DNA of 64,000 nucleotides from Candidatus Aenigmatarchaeota archaeon (GCA_016932735.1 JAFGCI010000001.1:62001-126000), one strand, 5' to 3'; positions 34,921 through 44,632 are shown, counted from the first letter of the stretch. Translations and numbers: made by a program. The notes: a model not told the origin generated them from the sequence alone.

Positions 34921-37893
34921 GGACTAAGCTACGCTGTGTGGTGGATGGCTTGGCTCAGGTACCGATGAAGGACGTGGCAAGCTGCGATATGCTTGGGGTA
35001 GGCGCATGCAGCCCTCGAACCCAAGATCTCCTAATGGGACTTCCCAACTTCGGTTGTTCGCACATGCGAACGGTGACGCGGTGGACTGAAACATCTTAGT
35101 AACCGCAGGAAAAGAAACCAATAGGTATTCCCTTAGTAAAGGCGATTGAAAAGGGAACAGGACAAACCGAATCTCTTATGGTAACACAAGAGAGATGTGG
35201 GGTTTGGACTACGGCTATGCCTAACTCTCCAAGTTGAAGTGAGCTGGAATGCTCTGCGAAACAGGGTGATAGCCCCGTAAAGGTAAGAGAGAAGGTAGTT
35301 ACGTGGTATCCAGAGTACTGCTGGTCGAATATCCAGTAGGAATACGGGAGTCAGACACTCCTAATCCTAAATATAACCTGAGTCCGATAGCGCATTAGTA
35401 CGGTGACGGAAAGCTGAAAAGTATCCGTAAAAGGAGCTGAAAAGAGCCTGAAACCATACAGTTATAGGTTGGCATGGCGAAGCGTAAGCTTTGTTATGCC
35501 GTCCGTTTCGAAACACGCGGCAAGGAGTTTATCTTCGTGGCGAGGATAACATTATGGTATCCACAGCGAAAGCAAAAATCCCGCAGCTTGCAAGGGGATT
35601 GGGTGTGAAAGCGCCCGAAGTCACGGGGATAATACCCGAAACCGGTCGATCTAGTCCTAGGCAGGGTGAAGTCAGGCGAAAGCCTGATGGAGGCTCGCTA
35701 CCGCAGATGAGACACAAATCTCTCGGGTGACCTGGGACTAGGGGTGAAAATAGAGATCGACGGCTTGGATAAATAGAAATAAGCCGTCCTTCCTTTCGAG
35801 GCCAATCGAGATCGGTAATAGCTGGTTCCTCTCTAAATGAACTAAAGTTCAGCCTCGGCAGAGGCAGATACAGGGGTATAGTTACTGATTGAGCAACCAA
35901 GGATAGAAATATCCAGTTGCTCTGTCAAACTCGGAATCTTGTATCGTCGTAGAAGCCGGGAGTGCGGATGCGGGGTAAGCTCGTTATCCAAGAGGGAAAG
36001 AACCCGGACTAAGGTTAAGGTCCCAAAATGTTGACTAAGTGAGAAAAGGCGTTGTTGTCCACAAACAACTGGGAAGTTGTCTTAGAAGCAGACACCTTTT
36101 AAAGAGTGCGTAATAGCTCACCAGTCTAGGTCAGCGGCCCTGAAAATGCACGGGACTAAGTCAACTACCGATACCTTAGATGTCGAAAGACATAGAGTAG
36201 AGAGGTGATCCGATGGGGCAGAAGCTTCTTCGTAAGGAGGAGTGGACCTGTCGGTTATAAGAATCTTGCTAATAGTAGCAGCGCAAGTGAGGTGAGAATC
36301 CTCACCATCTGAAGGGCTAGGGTTCCTCAGCAATGATTATCAACTGAGGGTTAGTCGATCCTAAGGCGTACCCTAACCGGAGTACGCCGAAAGGGATGCA
36401 GGTTAATATTCCTGCACTGCACAAGTACACGCGGCGACGCAAGTTACATTCCTGATTCTTCGGGATATGCGGACCATGGAGACATGGCTAAAAGTTCAAG
36501 CCTGTGGAGTGTCGTAATGACGAGAAACAGGCGAATGCTTGAATGGCCCTCTACGAGGGTTCTGCAGACTTCTGGAGACATTGAAAAGGGAATGCATCGG
36601 ATTTTGTGCATTCGTACCGAAAACCGTCACTGGTGCCCCTCGCTGAAAAGGCGAAGATGTATCGGGAGAAGTCAGTTTAGGGAATTCGGCAACATTGGCC
36701 CCGTAACTTCGGGAAAAGGGGTGCCTAGCATCCTATTTAAGATAGGGCTGTTAGGTCTCAGTAACAAGGGGGGTCCGACTGTTTAACAAAAACGTAGGGG
36801 AGTGCTAATCGGAAACGATGTGTATACTTCCTGAGGCCTGCCCAGTGCTGGTAAGTTAACCCGGGTTTCAACTCGGTGAAGCTCCAGTAAACGGCGGCGG
36901 TAACTCTGACCGTCTTAAGGTAGCGTAATCCCTTGCCGATTAATTGTCGGCCTGCATGAATGGCTTAACGAGATCCCCGCTGTCCCGAACTGACGCCCGG
37001 CGAACTGAATTGTCCTGTGCATATTCAGGAGACTTCCAGTGGGACGAGAAGACCCCGTTGAACTTTACTGCAGTCTGTTGTTGTGGTATGATTGTGACCG
37101 CATAGCGTAGGTGGGAGCGTCGCACCAGCCCCTTCGGGGACTGGGAAGGCACCAATGTAACACCACCCTTTCGCTGTCATATCGCTTACCCCTTCGGGGG
37201 GACACCGGCAGATGGGCAGTTTAACTGGGGCGGTATGCCTCTGAAAAAGTATCAGAGGCGCTCTAAGGTCGACTCATTCGGGTCGGAAATCCGAAGAAGA
37301 GTGTAAGGGCATAAGTCGGCCTGATAGTATCCTGTGCAATAAAGGATGCTAACGCGAAAGCGCGACCTAGCGATCCGCTGTGCCTCATTTCTGGAGGCCA
37401 GCTCTGACAGAAAAGCTACCACGGGGATAATGGAGTCGTGGCAGGTGAGAGTTCATATCGACCCTGCGCGTTGCTTCTCCGCCGTCGGCTCGGCTCCTCC
37501 TGGGCGTGCAGCAGCGCCCAAGGGTGGGGGTGTTCACCCATCAAAGAGTCACGTTAGCTGGGTTAAGTACGGTGCGAGCCAGTACGGTCTATATCTACTG
37601 GAAGTGTTGGTTGTCTGAAGGGAAAGCGCGTTTAGTACGAAAGGAACAGCGCGTTGTGGCCACTGGTGGATCAGTTGTGAAAGCATTGCTGAGTAGCTAC
37701 GCCATCGCGGATAAGGGCTGAAAGCATCTAAGCCTGAAGCCGCTCCTGAAAAGAGACAGCCATAGCTCTATCTGGCAGGCAACTGTCGGTGCGAGCTGGA
37801 GGACCCTGTAGACGACAGGTTTGATAGAATCGGGATGTACGCACTAAGGTAACGAGGTGTTCAGTCTACGATTACTAATCGTCCGACCAGTCC
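34921..37893 (+). rRNA. 23S ribosomal RNA
   Basis: The ends pair: GGACT at 34921 with AGTCC at 37889-37893. Recognisable blocks include GGTGGATGGCTTGGCTC near the 5' end, ACGGCGGCGGTAACTCTGACC, GACGAGAAGACCCC-type GGGACGAGAAGACCCCG, the peptidyl-transferase ring, and the sarcin-ricin loop AGTACGAAAGGAACAG. About 2973 bases, a normal archaeal size, so no large intron is evident. A 5S gene does not follow. Confidence 0.97.
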
Positions 37894-37967
37894 TAAATAT
37901 ATTTCATTGGTCTGGCATTGATTCGTCAATATCTTTCCGAAGTAAGGAGAATCTGACCTATGCCCTT

Positions 37968-37981
37968 CTATTTTTCTTTTA
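37968..37981 (+). terminator. T-rich terminator after the rRNA operon
   Basis: Two T runs (CTATTTTTCTTTTACT) about 75 bases after the 23S end fit archaeal intrinsic termination. No hairpin is needed. Confidence 0.5.
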
Positions 37982-38022
37982 CTATGCAGTGGTTATTTAA
38001 ATATTTAGTACAATTTCTAACT

Positions 38023-38268
38023 ATGGATGAAAATTATGACCTTCTGGAGTTAGAGCGTAATGGTAAAAAGGTTAAGTTCAAAGTAGGTGCCTTTGAACCT
38101 AGAATCGGTGATTATCTCGTTGATAAAGGTGGAGAACTGCATAAGGTTGAAACAGCAGGACAGAGAAGCACACCTGATGGGAAGATGTTCTACATAGAAA
38201 CCTCAATGGAGCCAGGCATACTTAGGAGAGTCCACCCCAAAATGAAATTCGCAAAATTGATAGATTGA
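38023..38268 (+). CDS. Small hypothetical protein, paralog of next gene
   Basis: 81 residues from ATG 38023, chosen because TTATTTAAATATTT lies about 25 bases upstream (leaderless); the longer frame start at 37960 would overlap the terminator. Pattern: VGAFEPRIGDYLVDKGGELHKV, then RSTPDGKMFYIETSMEPGIL and MKFAKLID. The next gene shows the same blocks. Looks like a small beta-barrel domain. Function unknown. Confidence 0.65.
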   Translation: MDENYDLLELERNGKKVKFKVGAFEPRIGDYLVDKGGELHKVETAGQRSTPDGKMFYIETSMEPGILRRVHPKMKFAKLID

Positions 38269-38331
38269 TAATATAATTTTGGTTTTTATTCAACAAAAAA
38301 GTATAAAAAAGTATTTCTCTTAGAATAAAAT

Positions 38332-38574
38332 ATGCAGTCTAATACAAATGTCGTAAAATACATAAAGGACGGAAGGAAAATACCTTTGGAAGTGGGGACG
38401 TTTGAACCTCAAAGAGGAGACTACCTTATTGAATGCGGTAATGTCCTAAAGATAGTGATGGTCACCCACAAGAGAACACCAACGGAAGCTATACTCTATG
38501 TTGAGACAGAAGACGCTCCCGGAATATTAAAGGAAATAAAAAGAGGAATGAAGTTTGGACGTTCTCTCAATTGA
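38332..38574 (+). CDS. Small hypothetical protein, paralog of previous gene
   Basis: 80 residues. Shared blocks with the gene at 38023: VGTFEPQRGDYLIECGNVLKIV, KRTPTEAILYVETEDAPGILKE, MKFGRSLN. It has its own TATA box (GTATAAAAAA at 38301-38310) 27 bases before the ATG. Tandem duplication is clear; separate promoters suggest they are used independently. The 3' end overlaps the convergent AIM24-like gene by 8 bases. Confidence 0.65.
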   Translation: MQSNTNVVKYIKDGRKIPLEVGTFEPQRGDYLIECGNVLKIVMVTHKRTPTEAILYVETEDAPGILKEIKRGMKFGRSLN

Positions 38575-39274
38575 ACCTGAGACCACCGCCTGAATGGGTA
38601 GTTCTATCCTTCGGTATCTTTGGTAAAAGCCACGCCAAAAAAGCATCTTCGCTTCTTGTCTGAATCAGCACTTTTCCCGGGCCCTGCAGATCAACAACCA
38701 GCCCCTCACCGCTGAAAAAGGTTGATTTTAATCCACCAACTTTTTTCACATTAAAGCCTATATTAGCAGTGAAAGCGACGAGATGACCTGTATCAACAGT
38801 CCATATCTGCCCTGCCTTAAGTTCAACTTCATGAATGGCTCCGTAGCTTGATAATATCAATGTACCTGTTCCTGAGGCCTTCAGCATGAAGAGGCCTTCG
38901 CTTGCAAAAAAAGTCTTAGCTCCAGTCCATTGTGTGTCTATTTCAACCCCTTCACCGGATGCTACATAAGAGCCCGACTGGACAAGCAATGTTTCCCCTT
39001 TCATCTGTTCGATTTTCATATCGCCGGGCAATGAAGGAGCCAGTGTTATGGTTCCGGGGCCGTTAGCTGCTGTGAACGTGTTTATGAAAAAGCTTTCCCC
39101 TCCAAGGAAAGACCTTTTCAGCGCCTTAAGGATACCACCTCTTGCCTTGGTCTCTATCGAAATAGTAGGATCCATAGAAACCATTGCTCCTCCTTCTGCA
39201 TTTATTGACTCTCCCTGTGCAAGTGTAACCTGAGCCAACGTATATGACGGATGAAATAATGTCTCTGTCTGCAT
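38567..39274 (-). CDS. AIM24/TIGR00266 family protein
   Basis: 235 residues, beta-strand rich: GESINAEGGAMVSMDPTISIETKARGG, FLGGESFFINTFTA, GTITLAPSLPGDM, SGSYVASGEGVEIDTQWTGAKTFFASEGLFMLKASGTGTL and VDTGHLVAFTANIGF. These are the signature blocks of the TIGR00266/AIM24 family of tryptophan RNA-binding-attenuator-like fold. The family is widespread in bacteria and archaea, with no settled function (the mitochondrial member affects inner-membrane organisation). Confidence 0.9.
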   Translation of the reverse strand: MQTETLFHPSYTLAQVTLAQGESINAEGGAMVSMDPTISIETKARGGILKALKRSFLGGESFFINTFTAANGPGTITLAPSLPGDMKIEQMKGETLLVQSGSYVASGEGVEIDTQWTGAKTFFASEGLFMLKASGTGTLILSSYGAIHEVELKAGQIWTVDTGHLVAFTANIGFNVKKVGGLKSTFFSGEGLVVDLQGPGKVLIQTRSEDAFLAWLLPKIPKDRTTHSGGGLRFN

Positions 39275-39451
39275 AGTAAAACCTCCTCTGAACGAATGGT
39301 TAATTTTTGTTTTCCCTTTTTAAATCCTTCGGGAAATAATATATTCACTTTGTAGCTACCCAAGCTGTAATGTTAATACGAAATTGAGTCTCTGTTTCCA
39401 ACGGAAACTGGCTCATAAAAGAATAAATATTAGCAAATGAACAATATAGAA

Positions 39452-39820
39452 GCTGAGCCGGATAAGCAGCTTTCCCTTAGGGGAGGAAGCTCCGCTCACC
39501 CAAAGACCTTTGAGCATGTATATTGGTTATTTGTGGAGCATGCGGCTTCGCCGCCATGAAACACGATTTGCCATTATATTTGTGAAAGGCATAATGCGTC
39601 ACAGCAATGTGGATGGGAGAGATTCCATCTGTAGGGAGCAGAAACGATACCGTTTCCGGTTTAATGATGACCTCGTAAGAGAGAAGTTCCCGGAAAGCGG
39701 ATGAAACGGCTTTACAGCGCATGGGTGCAAGGCCAGTATGGCCGCATAGACAAATGCTGCGACTTCCTTCGCAAGAATCTTTGCGGGAAGTACAGAAAGC
39801 GGGCTATTTCCGGGACAGCG
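39452..39820 (+). ncRNA. rnpB: RNase P RNA
   Basis: About 369 bases. P1 forms from GCTGAGCCGGATA at the start and TATTTCCGGGACAGC at the end. CR I is GAGGAAGCTCCGCTC, CR V is TACAGAAAGCGGGCTA, and the two form helix P4 (AGCTCCGCT with AGCGGGCT, one bulge). The internal blocks CACAGCAATGTGG (CR II-like) and ATGGGTGCAAGGCCAG also fit. A TATA-like AATAAATATT lies about 25 bases upstream. RNase P trims tRNA 5' ends. Strand and ends follow from P1 and the promoter. Confidence 0.85.
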
Positions 39821-39854
39821 AACAAATAAATATGCATTACGCCAGTGATATATT

Positions 39855-40013
39855 ATGTCAAAAAAGAACCAGTCAATGATGCCCCAGTCAACCGCAGGGC
39901 TTATCAGGTATTTCGATGAATCAGAGGCTAAAGTCAAGTTCAAACCGGAACATGTGGTCGCTTTCTCAGTAGTGATAATAGTCCTTGAGCTCGTTTTGAA
40001 GTTCATGTTCTGA
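39855..40013 (+). CDS. secG: Preprotein translocase subunit Sec61-beta (SecG)
   Basis: 52 residues: MSKKNQSMMPQSTAGLIRYF, then KVKFKPEHVVAFSVVIIVLELVL. The MP-S-AGLIRYFDE and KP-HVV blocks followed by one C-terminal TM helix are diagnostic for the archaeal Sec61-beta subunit. It is a non-essential subunit of the SecYE channel. Located between RNase P RNA and the endonuclease IV-like gene. Confidence 0.93.
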   Translation: MSKKNQSMMPQSTAGLIRYFDESEAKVKFKPEHVVAFSVVIIVLELVLKFMF

Positions 40014-40051
40014 TTGCTTTTTATTCACTGATTACATAGATAGATATTGCT

Positions 40052-40858
40052 ATGAAGATTTTCTTAGGACCTGCAGGCTCTCCATCGGTGTCAGGCTCGG
40101 TCATAGACGGAATAAAGGTAGTCAGGCAGATTGGCCTTAATTCCATGGAAGTTGAATTCACTTTCGGAGTCAGGATGAGCAACGAGAATGCGAAAGAGGC
40201 CGGAAAGATAGCCAAGAAGAACAATGTCAGGCTGTCTGTTCACGCTCCTTACTATATCAATTTATGCAATCCCGAGAAGCTTGCGGACAGCAAAAAACGC
40301 ATACTAGACTCCTGCGAAAGAGCGCATCATATGGGAGCAACCATAGTTGTCTTCCATCCGGGATTCTATCAGAATCTCAGAAAGGAAGAAGCCTTTGAAA
40401 GGGTAAAAAGAGCATGCATCGACCTCGAAAAGACAATCAGAAAGAAAAAATGGGACGTCATCCTGGGCCTTGAAACAACCGGAAAGCATACGCAGTTCGG
40501 GAGCCTTGACGAAATCATCAGGCTCAGCAAAGAGATTAAAGTCTGCGAGCCTGTTGTCGATTGGGCACATATATATGCACGAAACAACGGGGTTATTGAT
40601 TACAGAGACATCATCAGGAAAGTGGCGAAGCTGAATATCGATGTTATACACTCGCATTTTTCAGGAATAGAATTCTCTGAGAAAGGAGAGAAAAGGCATC
40701 TCCCGATTTCATCTGGAACCCCTCCATTCGATAAGCTTGCTGATGCCATTCTGAAAAGCAAGCATGACATCAATATAATCTGCGAATCCCCTGAACTTGA
40801 GGACGATGCCCTTTTGATGAAGGATATATTTCATCATAAAAGATACAAACTCAAATAA
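40052..40858 (+). CDS. Endonuclease IV-like TIM-barrel protein (AP endonuclease family 2)
   Basis: 268 residues. Metal-ligand blocks in order: LSVHAPYYINLCN, VVFHPGFY, ILGLETTGK, VVDWAHIYAR, HSHFSGIE and IICESPELEDDALLMK. These follow the Nfo order of His, His, Glu, Asp/His, His and Glu. In the usual D-x-H position near the end, ISSGTPPF replaces part of the motif. Expected to nick DNA at abasic sites, though some archaeal relatives have other roles. Confidence 0.85.
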   Translation: MKIFLGPAGSPSVSGSVIDGIKVVRQIGLNSMEVEFTFGVRMSNENAKEAGKIAKKNNVRLSVHAPYYINLCNPEKLADSKKRILDSCERAHHMGATIVVFHPGFYQNLRKEEAFERVKRACIDLEKTIRKKKWDVILGLETTGKHTQFGSLDEIIRLSKEIKVCEPVVDWAHIYARNNGVIDYRDIIRKVAKLNIDVIHSHFSGIEFSEKGEKRHLPISSGTPPFDKLADAILKSKHDINIICESPELEDDALLMKDIFHHKRYKLK

Positions 40859-40908
40859 ACCATCAATCATCCTTTTATAAATAATTAGCATAATTCTATT
40901 AAATCTCT

Positions 40909-41019
40909 GCGGAGGTAGCAAAACGGCCATGCGATCGGCTGCAGTATCGGTAAAATGAGACAATATGTCGATGAAAAGGCAGTTACCGATTTAAGGGGGT
41001 TCAACTCCCTCCCTCCGCT
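40909..41019 (+). tRNA. tRNA-Cys (GCA) with a 40-nt anticodon-loop intron
   Basis: Acceptor GCGGAGG/CCTCCGC. Anticodon stem ATCGG (40934-40938) pairs with CCGAT (40986-40990), loop CTGCAGA with anticodon GCA. A 40-base intron (about 40945-40984) sits at the canonical 37/38 site. It starts TATCGGTAA, which repeats the 5' anticodon strand and can pair with TTACCGAT. Exons join to 71 nt. The D stem is short (GC/GC). Unlike the other tRNAs here it has no D- or T-loop insertion. Confidence 0.85.
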
Positions 41020-41025
41020 TTCTGT

Positions 41026-41700
41026 TTATGCTGCTATGGAGTCTTCGGGTTTTGCATAGTCCCATTTTCCTGATTCCTGGGCTTCTCTTAAACTTCTAAC
41101 ACCTAAACCAAGAGCAATATCTGAGATAAATACGTCACCATCTCTATTGGTGTATCTTGTCCATGCATGACCTCCCAAAGGAGTTTGGTTTCTATTTATT
41201 CTTGCTTGTCCTTTTATATGACCATCCTTTTTGGCTTGTTGGAGTGCAAAAGTATTTACAAGAGACAGATGCCTGCATGATCCCACACCTTCATTAACAA
41301 AAATATCCAAATCTATTTTTGCATCCTTTGGGTTATTTGGATCAATATCGTATTTTCTTAGAATTTGGTCTACATACTCTTCTCCTTTTAAAGGAAAAGA
41401 TTCATCTATTACACTATATGCGGCATCAAGAATAAGACCATTATTTACCCTTCCGCCTAAGGTTGATGCATTTAGAATCTTTCTGTACACTTCAAGCAAT
41501 TTACCAGATTCTCTTCCAGAATCGACGACTATTGATTCTCTCTCCCCAGCACCTAAATATATGCCACCGTCGACAAGACTATCTCTACCTATAACACGTC
41601 TGGGCGTGCCTGCATTGTAATAAGGGACTCCATTAAGATATGTGATTTTGCCTTCCATCCTTCTTATGCACTGCCCCGTTTTATCCCAACTACTAACCAT
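41026..41700 (-). CDS. Transglutaminase-like (Cys-His-Asp) domain protein
   Basis: 224 residues. The triad positions fit the transglutaminase/papain-like core: Cys in EGVGSCRHLSLVNTFALQ (near 145), His in PLGGHAWTRYTN (near 180), Asp in VFISDIALG (near 195). Such domains act as proteases or amide-forming enzymes; substrate unknown. No signal peptide. Minus-strand TATA CTTTATAAG lies about 25-30 bases before the ATG. Confidence 0.7.
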   Translation of the reverse strand: MVSSWDKTGQCIRRMEGKITYLNGVPYYNAGTPRRVIGRDSLVDGGIYLGAGERESIVVDSGRESGKLLEVYRKILNASTLGGRVNNGLILDAAYSVIDESFPLKGEEYVDQILRKYDIDPNNPKDAKIDLDIFVNEGVGSCRHLSLVNTFALQQAKKDGHIKGQARINRNQTPLGGHAWTRYTNRDGDVFISDIALGLGVRSLREAQESGKWDYAKPEDSIAA

Positions 41701-41921
41701 ATATACTATTTAATAGTAGTACTTATAAAGCTTTTTACTCTCAAATAACAAACAATTCTAATTCCCATTTTTAGTGCATTTGTCGATTTTATAACCTTGG
41801 ATTGTTTATAAGCACTCTGAGATTGATTTACGTCAAAAAGCGTTTCTTAACAGTGTTATATTTCAAAACCGCTATGTTAAAGCCGTGCCAGAAACCGATA
41901 TACAACGACGACCAGTTAACT

Positions 41922-42125
41922 TTTTAAATACTCTGGTCCAACCTCTAAAATTATTACAAAAAATCAAACGGAGGGGGATTTAAAATGAGAATATGGGAGG
42001 ACGAAGAGTTCTAAATGAACTCCTAACATTTTTCTATTTCTTTTACATTAAGAGACTTACATCAAGTAACATCAAACAAAAAGAAAGTGATTTTGGCAGG
42101 CCATTTGCATGACCTGCCAAAGGAG
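41922..42125 (+). ncRNA. Possible leader or small RNA with strong promoter and hairpin
   Basis: The region 41701-42195 holds no normal-size gene. It has a TATA box (TTTTTAAATA, 41922-41931), then a strong Shine-Dalgarno (GGAGGGGG, 41970-41977), a 9-codon frame, a hairpin GAGTTC/GAACTC over its stop, and a hairpin TTGGCAGG/CCTGCCAA (42093-42120) whose tip is CAT-TTGC-ATG. Reads as a short transcript of its own; coding or RNA role unknown. Confidence 0.4.
41985..42014 (+). CDS. 9-residue frame with strong Shine-Dalgarno
   Basis: MRIWEDEEF, preceded by GGAGGGGG at 7 bases, the strongest ribosome site in the window. No continuation or coupled gene follows in the same direction. A peptide this short could be a leader for translation-linked control or a chance frame in a structured RNA. 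Confidence 0.3.
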   Translation: MRIWEDEEF

Positions 42126-42195
42126 GGTTTCCCTTTTCAACGAGGGGGTCGTTTAAATAAGGGAATATAAGGTTGGAAATCCTTCATCGGCGGTC

Positions 42196-43320
42196 TCATG
42201 CATACAAAGGTATTCCGAGTTCCTTGGAGAATTCCTTCGTGTCCTTCTTCTGCTGTTCCACAGGACCGAGTATGTAAGGCGATTTTACGCCCGTGACGAT
42301 TGTTATGACCTGAAGTTTTCCCTTGAAGTTCGGATCGACCCTTGCGCCCCAGATTACCTGGGCCTGCGGGTCAAGCTGTTTGGAGACATATTCTCCAATT
42401 TCATTGACTTCCTCAAGCTTAAGGTCTTCTCCACCTGTTATATGAATAAGCGCGCCGGAGCCTCCCTGGTAGTCCACCTCTAAAAGAGGATTTGACATCG
42501 CCTTATGGATAGCTTCTGCTGCTCTCTCCTTTGTGTTAGCCTCGCCGAAACCGCATGTAGCAACACCGCCGGAGTTCATTATCGTCTTGACATCTGCATA
42601 GTCAAGATTGACCAGCGATGGTGTCGAAATGGTCTCGGTCACACCTTTTATCATGGTTGATATAAGGTTGTCAGCCACAGCGAAGGCCTGCTTTAACGGA
42701 AGATTTCCTGCAACCTGAAGAAGCCTGTCATTCTCGATAACAATGACAGTATCGCAAACCTGCCTCAGCTGGTAAAGACCGTCCTCTGCCCTGCCTATCC
42801 TTGCGCCTTCCGTCTTGAAAGGCATCGTGACACAGCCGATTACGATCGCACCAACTTCTTTTGCAATCCTTGCGACAACCGGAGCGGCGCCTGTTCCTGT
42901 ACCGCCACCAAGACCGGTGACGACATATACCATATCTATTCCCTTGAGTATATCTCTCAATTCTTTTTCGCTCTCTTCAGCGGCTTTCTTTCCTACATTC
43001 GGGAATCCGCCAGCACCAAGGCCTCGAGTCAGCTCTTTACCGATAAGCATTCTCTTTCCGGCCTTGGTGATGGACAGATGTTTTACGTCTGTATTGATAG
43101 CCACTGTGTCAGCCCCCCTGATGCCTATCTCAGTCATCCTGGAGACCGTGTTATTGCCTGCTCCACCTGCTCCCACTATAAGAATTCTTGCCCCCTGAAC
43201 GGTTAGACCAAATTCCTTTTCTATCTCTTCCGGAGTCATCTCATGGTGGTGGTCATGTCCTGTTGAATGAGATTCCAGATTTCTTGTATTTTCAAACGCT
43301 TTCTGAACCAAAGATTCCAT
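42196..43320 (-). CDS. ftsZ: Cell division protein FtsZ
   Basis: 374 residues. GTP-binding motifs: ILIVGAGGAGNNTV, VVTGLGGGTGTGAAPVVA (tubulin signature) and the T7 region NLDYADVKTIM with the GTPase-activating Asp. N-terminal 40 residues include a His-rich stretch (STGHDHHHE). The C-terminal tail is short, without an evident membrane-adaptor peptide. GGAGGGG precedes the start at good distance. FtsZ polymerises into the cytokinetic ring. The upstream 43321-43770 is non-coding. Confidence 0.97.
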   Translation of the reverse strand: MESLVQKAFENTRNLESHSTGHDHHHEMTPEEIEKEFGLTVQGARILIVGAGGAGNNTVSRMTEIGIRGADTVAINTDVKHLSITKAGKRMLIGKELTRGLGAGGFPNVGKKAAEESEKELRDILKGIDMVYVVTGLGGGTGTGAAPVVARIAKEVGAIVIGCVTMPFKTEGARIGRAEDGLYQLRQVCDTVIVIENDRLLQVAGNLPLKQAFAVADNLISTMIKGVTETISTPSLVNLDYADVKTIMNSGGVATCGFGEANTKERAAEAIHKAMSNPLLEVDYQGGSGALIHITGGEDLKLEEVNEIGEYVSKQLDPQAQVIWGARVDPNFKGKLQVITIVTGVKSPYILGPVEQQKKDTKEFSKELGIPLYA

Positions 43321-43526
43321 ACCTTACCCCTCCTATTTTAACAGTAACATCGGATTTTGCTTGCCCATTCCTTCGGACTTTTGTTTCAATAAATATATTT
43401 TGCATTATCCAAATGTTTTTATTGCTGTAACAGCAATTACTCTATTAGAAATAATATTTCAACTACCAAGCTATTGAATCGCACTCAATCTGGATGGGGG
43501 TCCAAGTTGACTGTATAATTCAATTC

Positions 43527-43556
43527 ACTTATCAGCGTTGGGGGACGATGATAAGT
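43527..43556. other. Hairpin in the ftsZ-L18e intergenic region
   Basis: ACTTATCA and TGATAAGT (8 bp) with inner CGT/ACG and a G-run tip. It lies about 200 bases from each divergent gene start. No gene is seen in 43321-43770. Could be an operator or a small RNA part. Confidence 0.3.
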
Positions 43557-43770
43557 AATCTTTACAACCATTTTTAACCGATTATGTATTCATTTATTGC
43601 TATCTATGGTTTATAAAAACATTACTCAGAACATCGTTATAATTTATTTTTAGTAGTCAAATATTTTGATTGTTACCTGTAAATGACTCTCTATGAAGTT
43701 TAATATATTTAAATGTTATGTGCCATATGATTATAACAACTTTATATATATTAACTACAAAAGATGCTCT

Positions 43771-44130
43771 ATGAAAACAAGAGACAAGAACGAGGTTCTC
43801 AATGGTCTCATTGAGGATCTGTACAAGAAGGCTATGGAAAACGGGACGCCTATATGGAAGGCCGTAGCCTTAGGTCTTAACAGGCCGAGCAGGAAGATGT
43901 ACGAAGTCAATTTGTTCTTGATTGAAAATTTTGCTGATAACGGGGGGACTGTTGTTGTCCCCGGTGCTGTTCTCGGAAACGGTGAAATCAAGAAGAAGGT
44001 CACTGTAGCCGCTTTGAAATTCTCTGGTTCGGCCAAGGAAAAGATTGAGAAGGCTGGCGGAAAATGCATCGAAATCAGGGAATTATTTGAAAAGAACCCG
44101 AAAGGAACAGGGGTTAAAATTCTTGGATGA
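43771..44130 (+). CDS. rpl18e: 50S ribosomal protein L18e
   Basis: 119 residues from ATG 43771. TATA TTTATATATA (43741-43750) is 26 bases upstream, so the mRNA is leaderless and the longer in-frame start at 43693 is rejected. Motifs: WKAVALGLNRPSRKMYEVNL and VVVPGAVLGNGEIKKKVTVAALKFS. First gene of the L18e-L13-S9-S10 operon; the stop overlaps the L13 region. Confidence 0.95.
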   Translation: MKTRDKNEVLNGLIEDLYKKAMENGTPIWKAVALGLNRPSRKMYEVNLFLIENFADNGGTVVVPGAVLGNGEIKKKVTVAALKFSGSAKEKIEKAGGKCIEIRELFEKNPKGTGVKILG

Positions 44131-44135
44131 TTACT

Positions 44136-44627
44136 ATGGCAACAAAAAAGACAGACAATAAACCAAAGACCGAAAAGAAACAGGTGAAGACAGACGTCAA
44201 GAAAACCGAAAAGGAAAAAGTCAGATATATTGATGCAAAGAACTGCATTGCGGGAAGGCTTTGCTCCCAGGTCGCTAAGATGCTCCTGAAGGGCGAGAAA
44301 GTTTTCGTGTTCAATGCAAGCGATGTTGTTGTTTCAGGTAACAAGGTATTCATTCAGCAGGATTTCCTTCATGAGACAGTAAAAGGAGACCCGTATCATG
44401 GTCCTTTCTATCCAAAGGAAAGTGAGAAGATAATCAAGAGAATTACGAGAGGAATGCTTCCAAAGAAACCCAGAGGCATGGAAGCTTTAAAAAATCTTAA
44501 AGTATTTAGTTCACTACCTGCCGAATTCAAAGACACGAAGACAGAGGTTCTTGAAAAGACCGTAAATAAACTCGAATGCAAGTATTCAAAACTCGGGGAC
44601 ATTTCGAAGTTCCTTGGAGCCAAGTGA
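44136..44627 (+). CDS. rpl13: 50S ribosomal protein L13
   Basis: 163 residues from ATG 44136. GATGAT before it matches the pattern GRTGAT-spacer-ATG used by S9 and S10 next door; an ATG at 44127 overlapping the L18e stop is the alternative. An added lysine-rich N-terminal tail of about 30 residues precedes the L13 core (YIDAKNCIAGRLCSQVAKMLLKGE; RGMLPKKPRGMEALKNLKVF). Confidence 0.94.
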   Translation: MATKKTDNKPKTEKKQVKTDVKKTEKEKVRYIDAKNCIAGRLCSQVAKMLLKGEKVFVFNASDVVVSGNKVFIQQDFLHETVKGDPYHGPFYPKESEKIIKRITRGMLPKKPRGMEALKNLKVFSSLPAEFKDTKTEVLEKTVNKLECKYSKLGDISKFLGAK

Positions 44628-44632
44628 TTTTT

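Noticed and set aside
39477-39722. Protein-coding frame on the minus strand at the RNase P locus
   Set aside because: The region matches RNase P RNA conserved blocks and helices P1 and P4; the frame has no family features.
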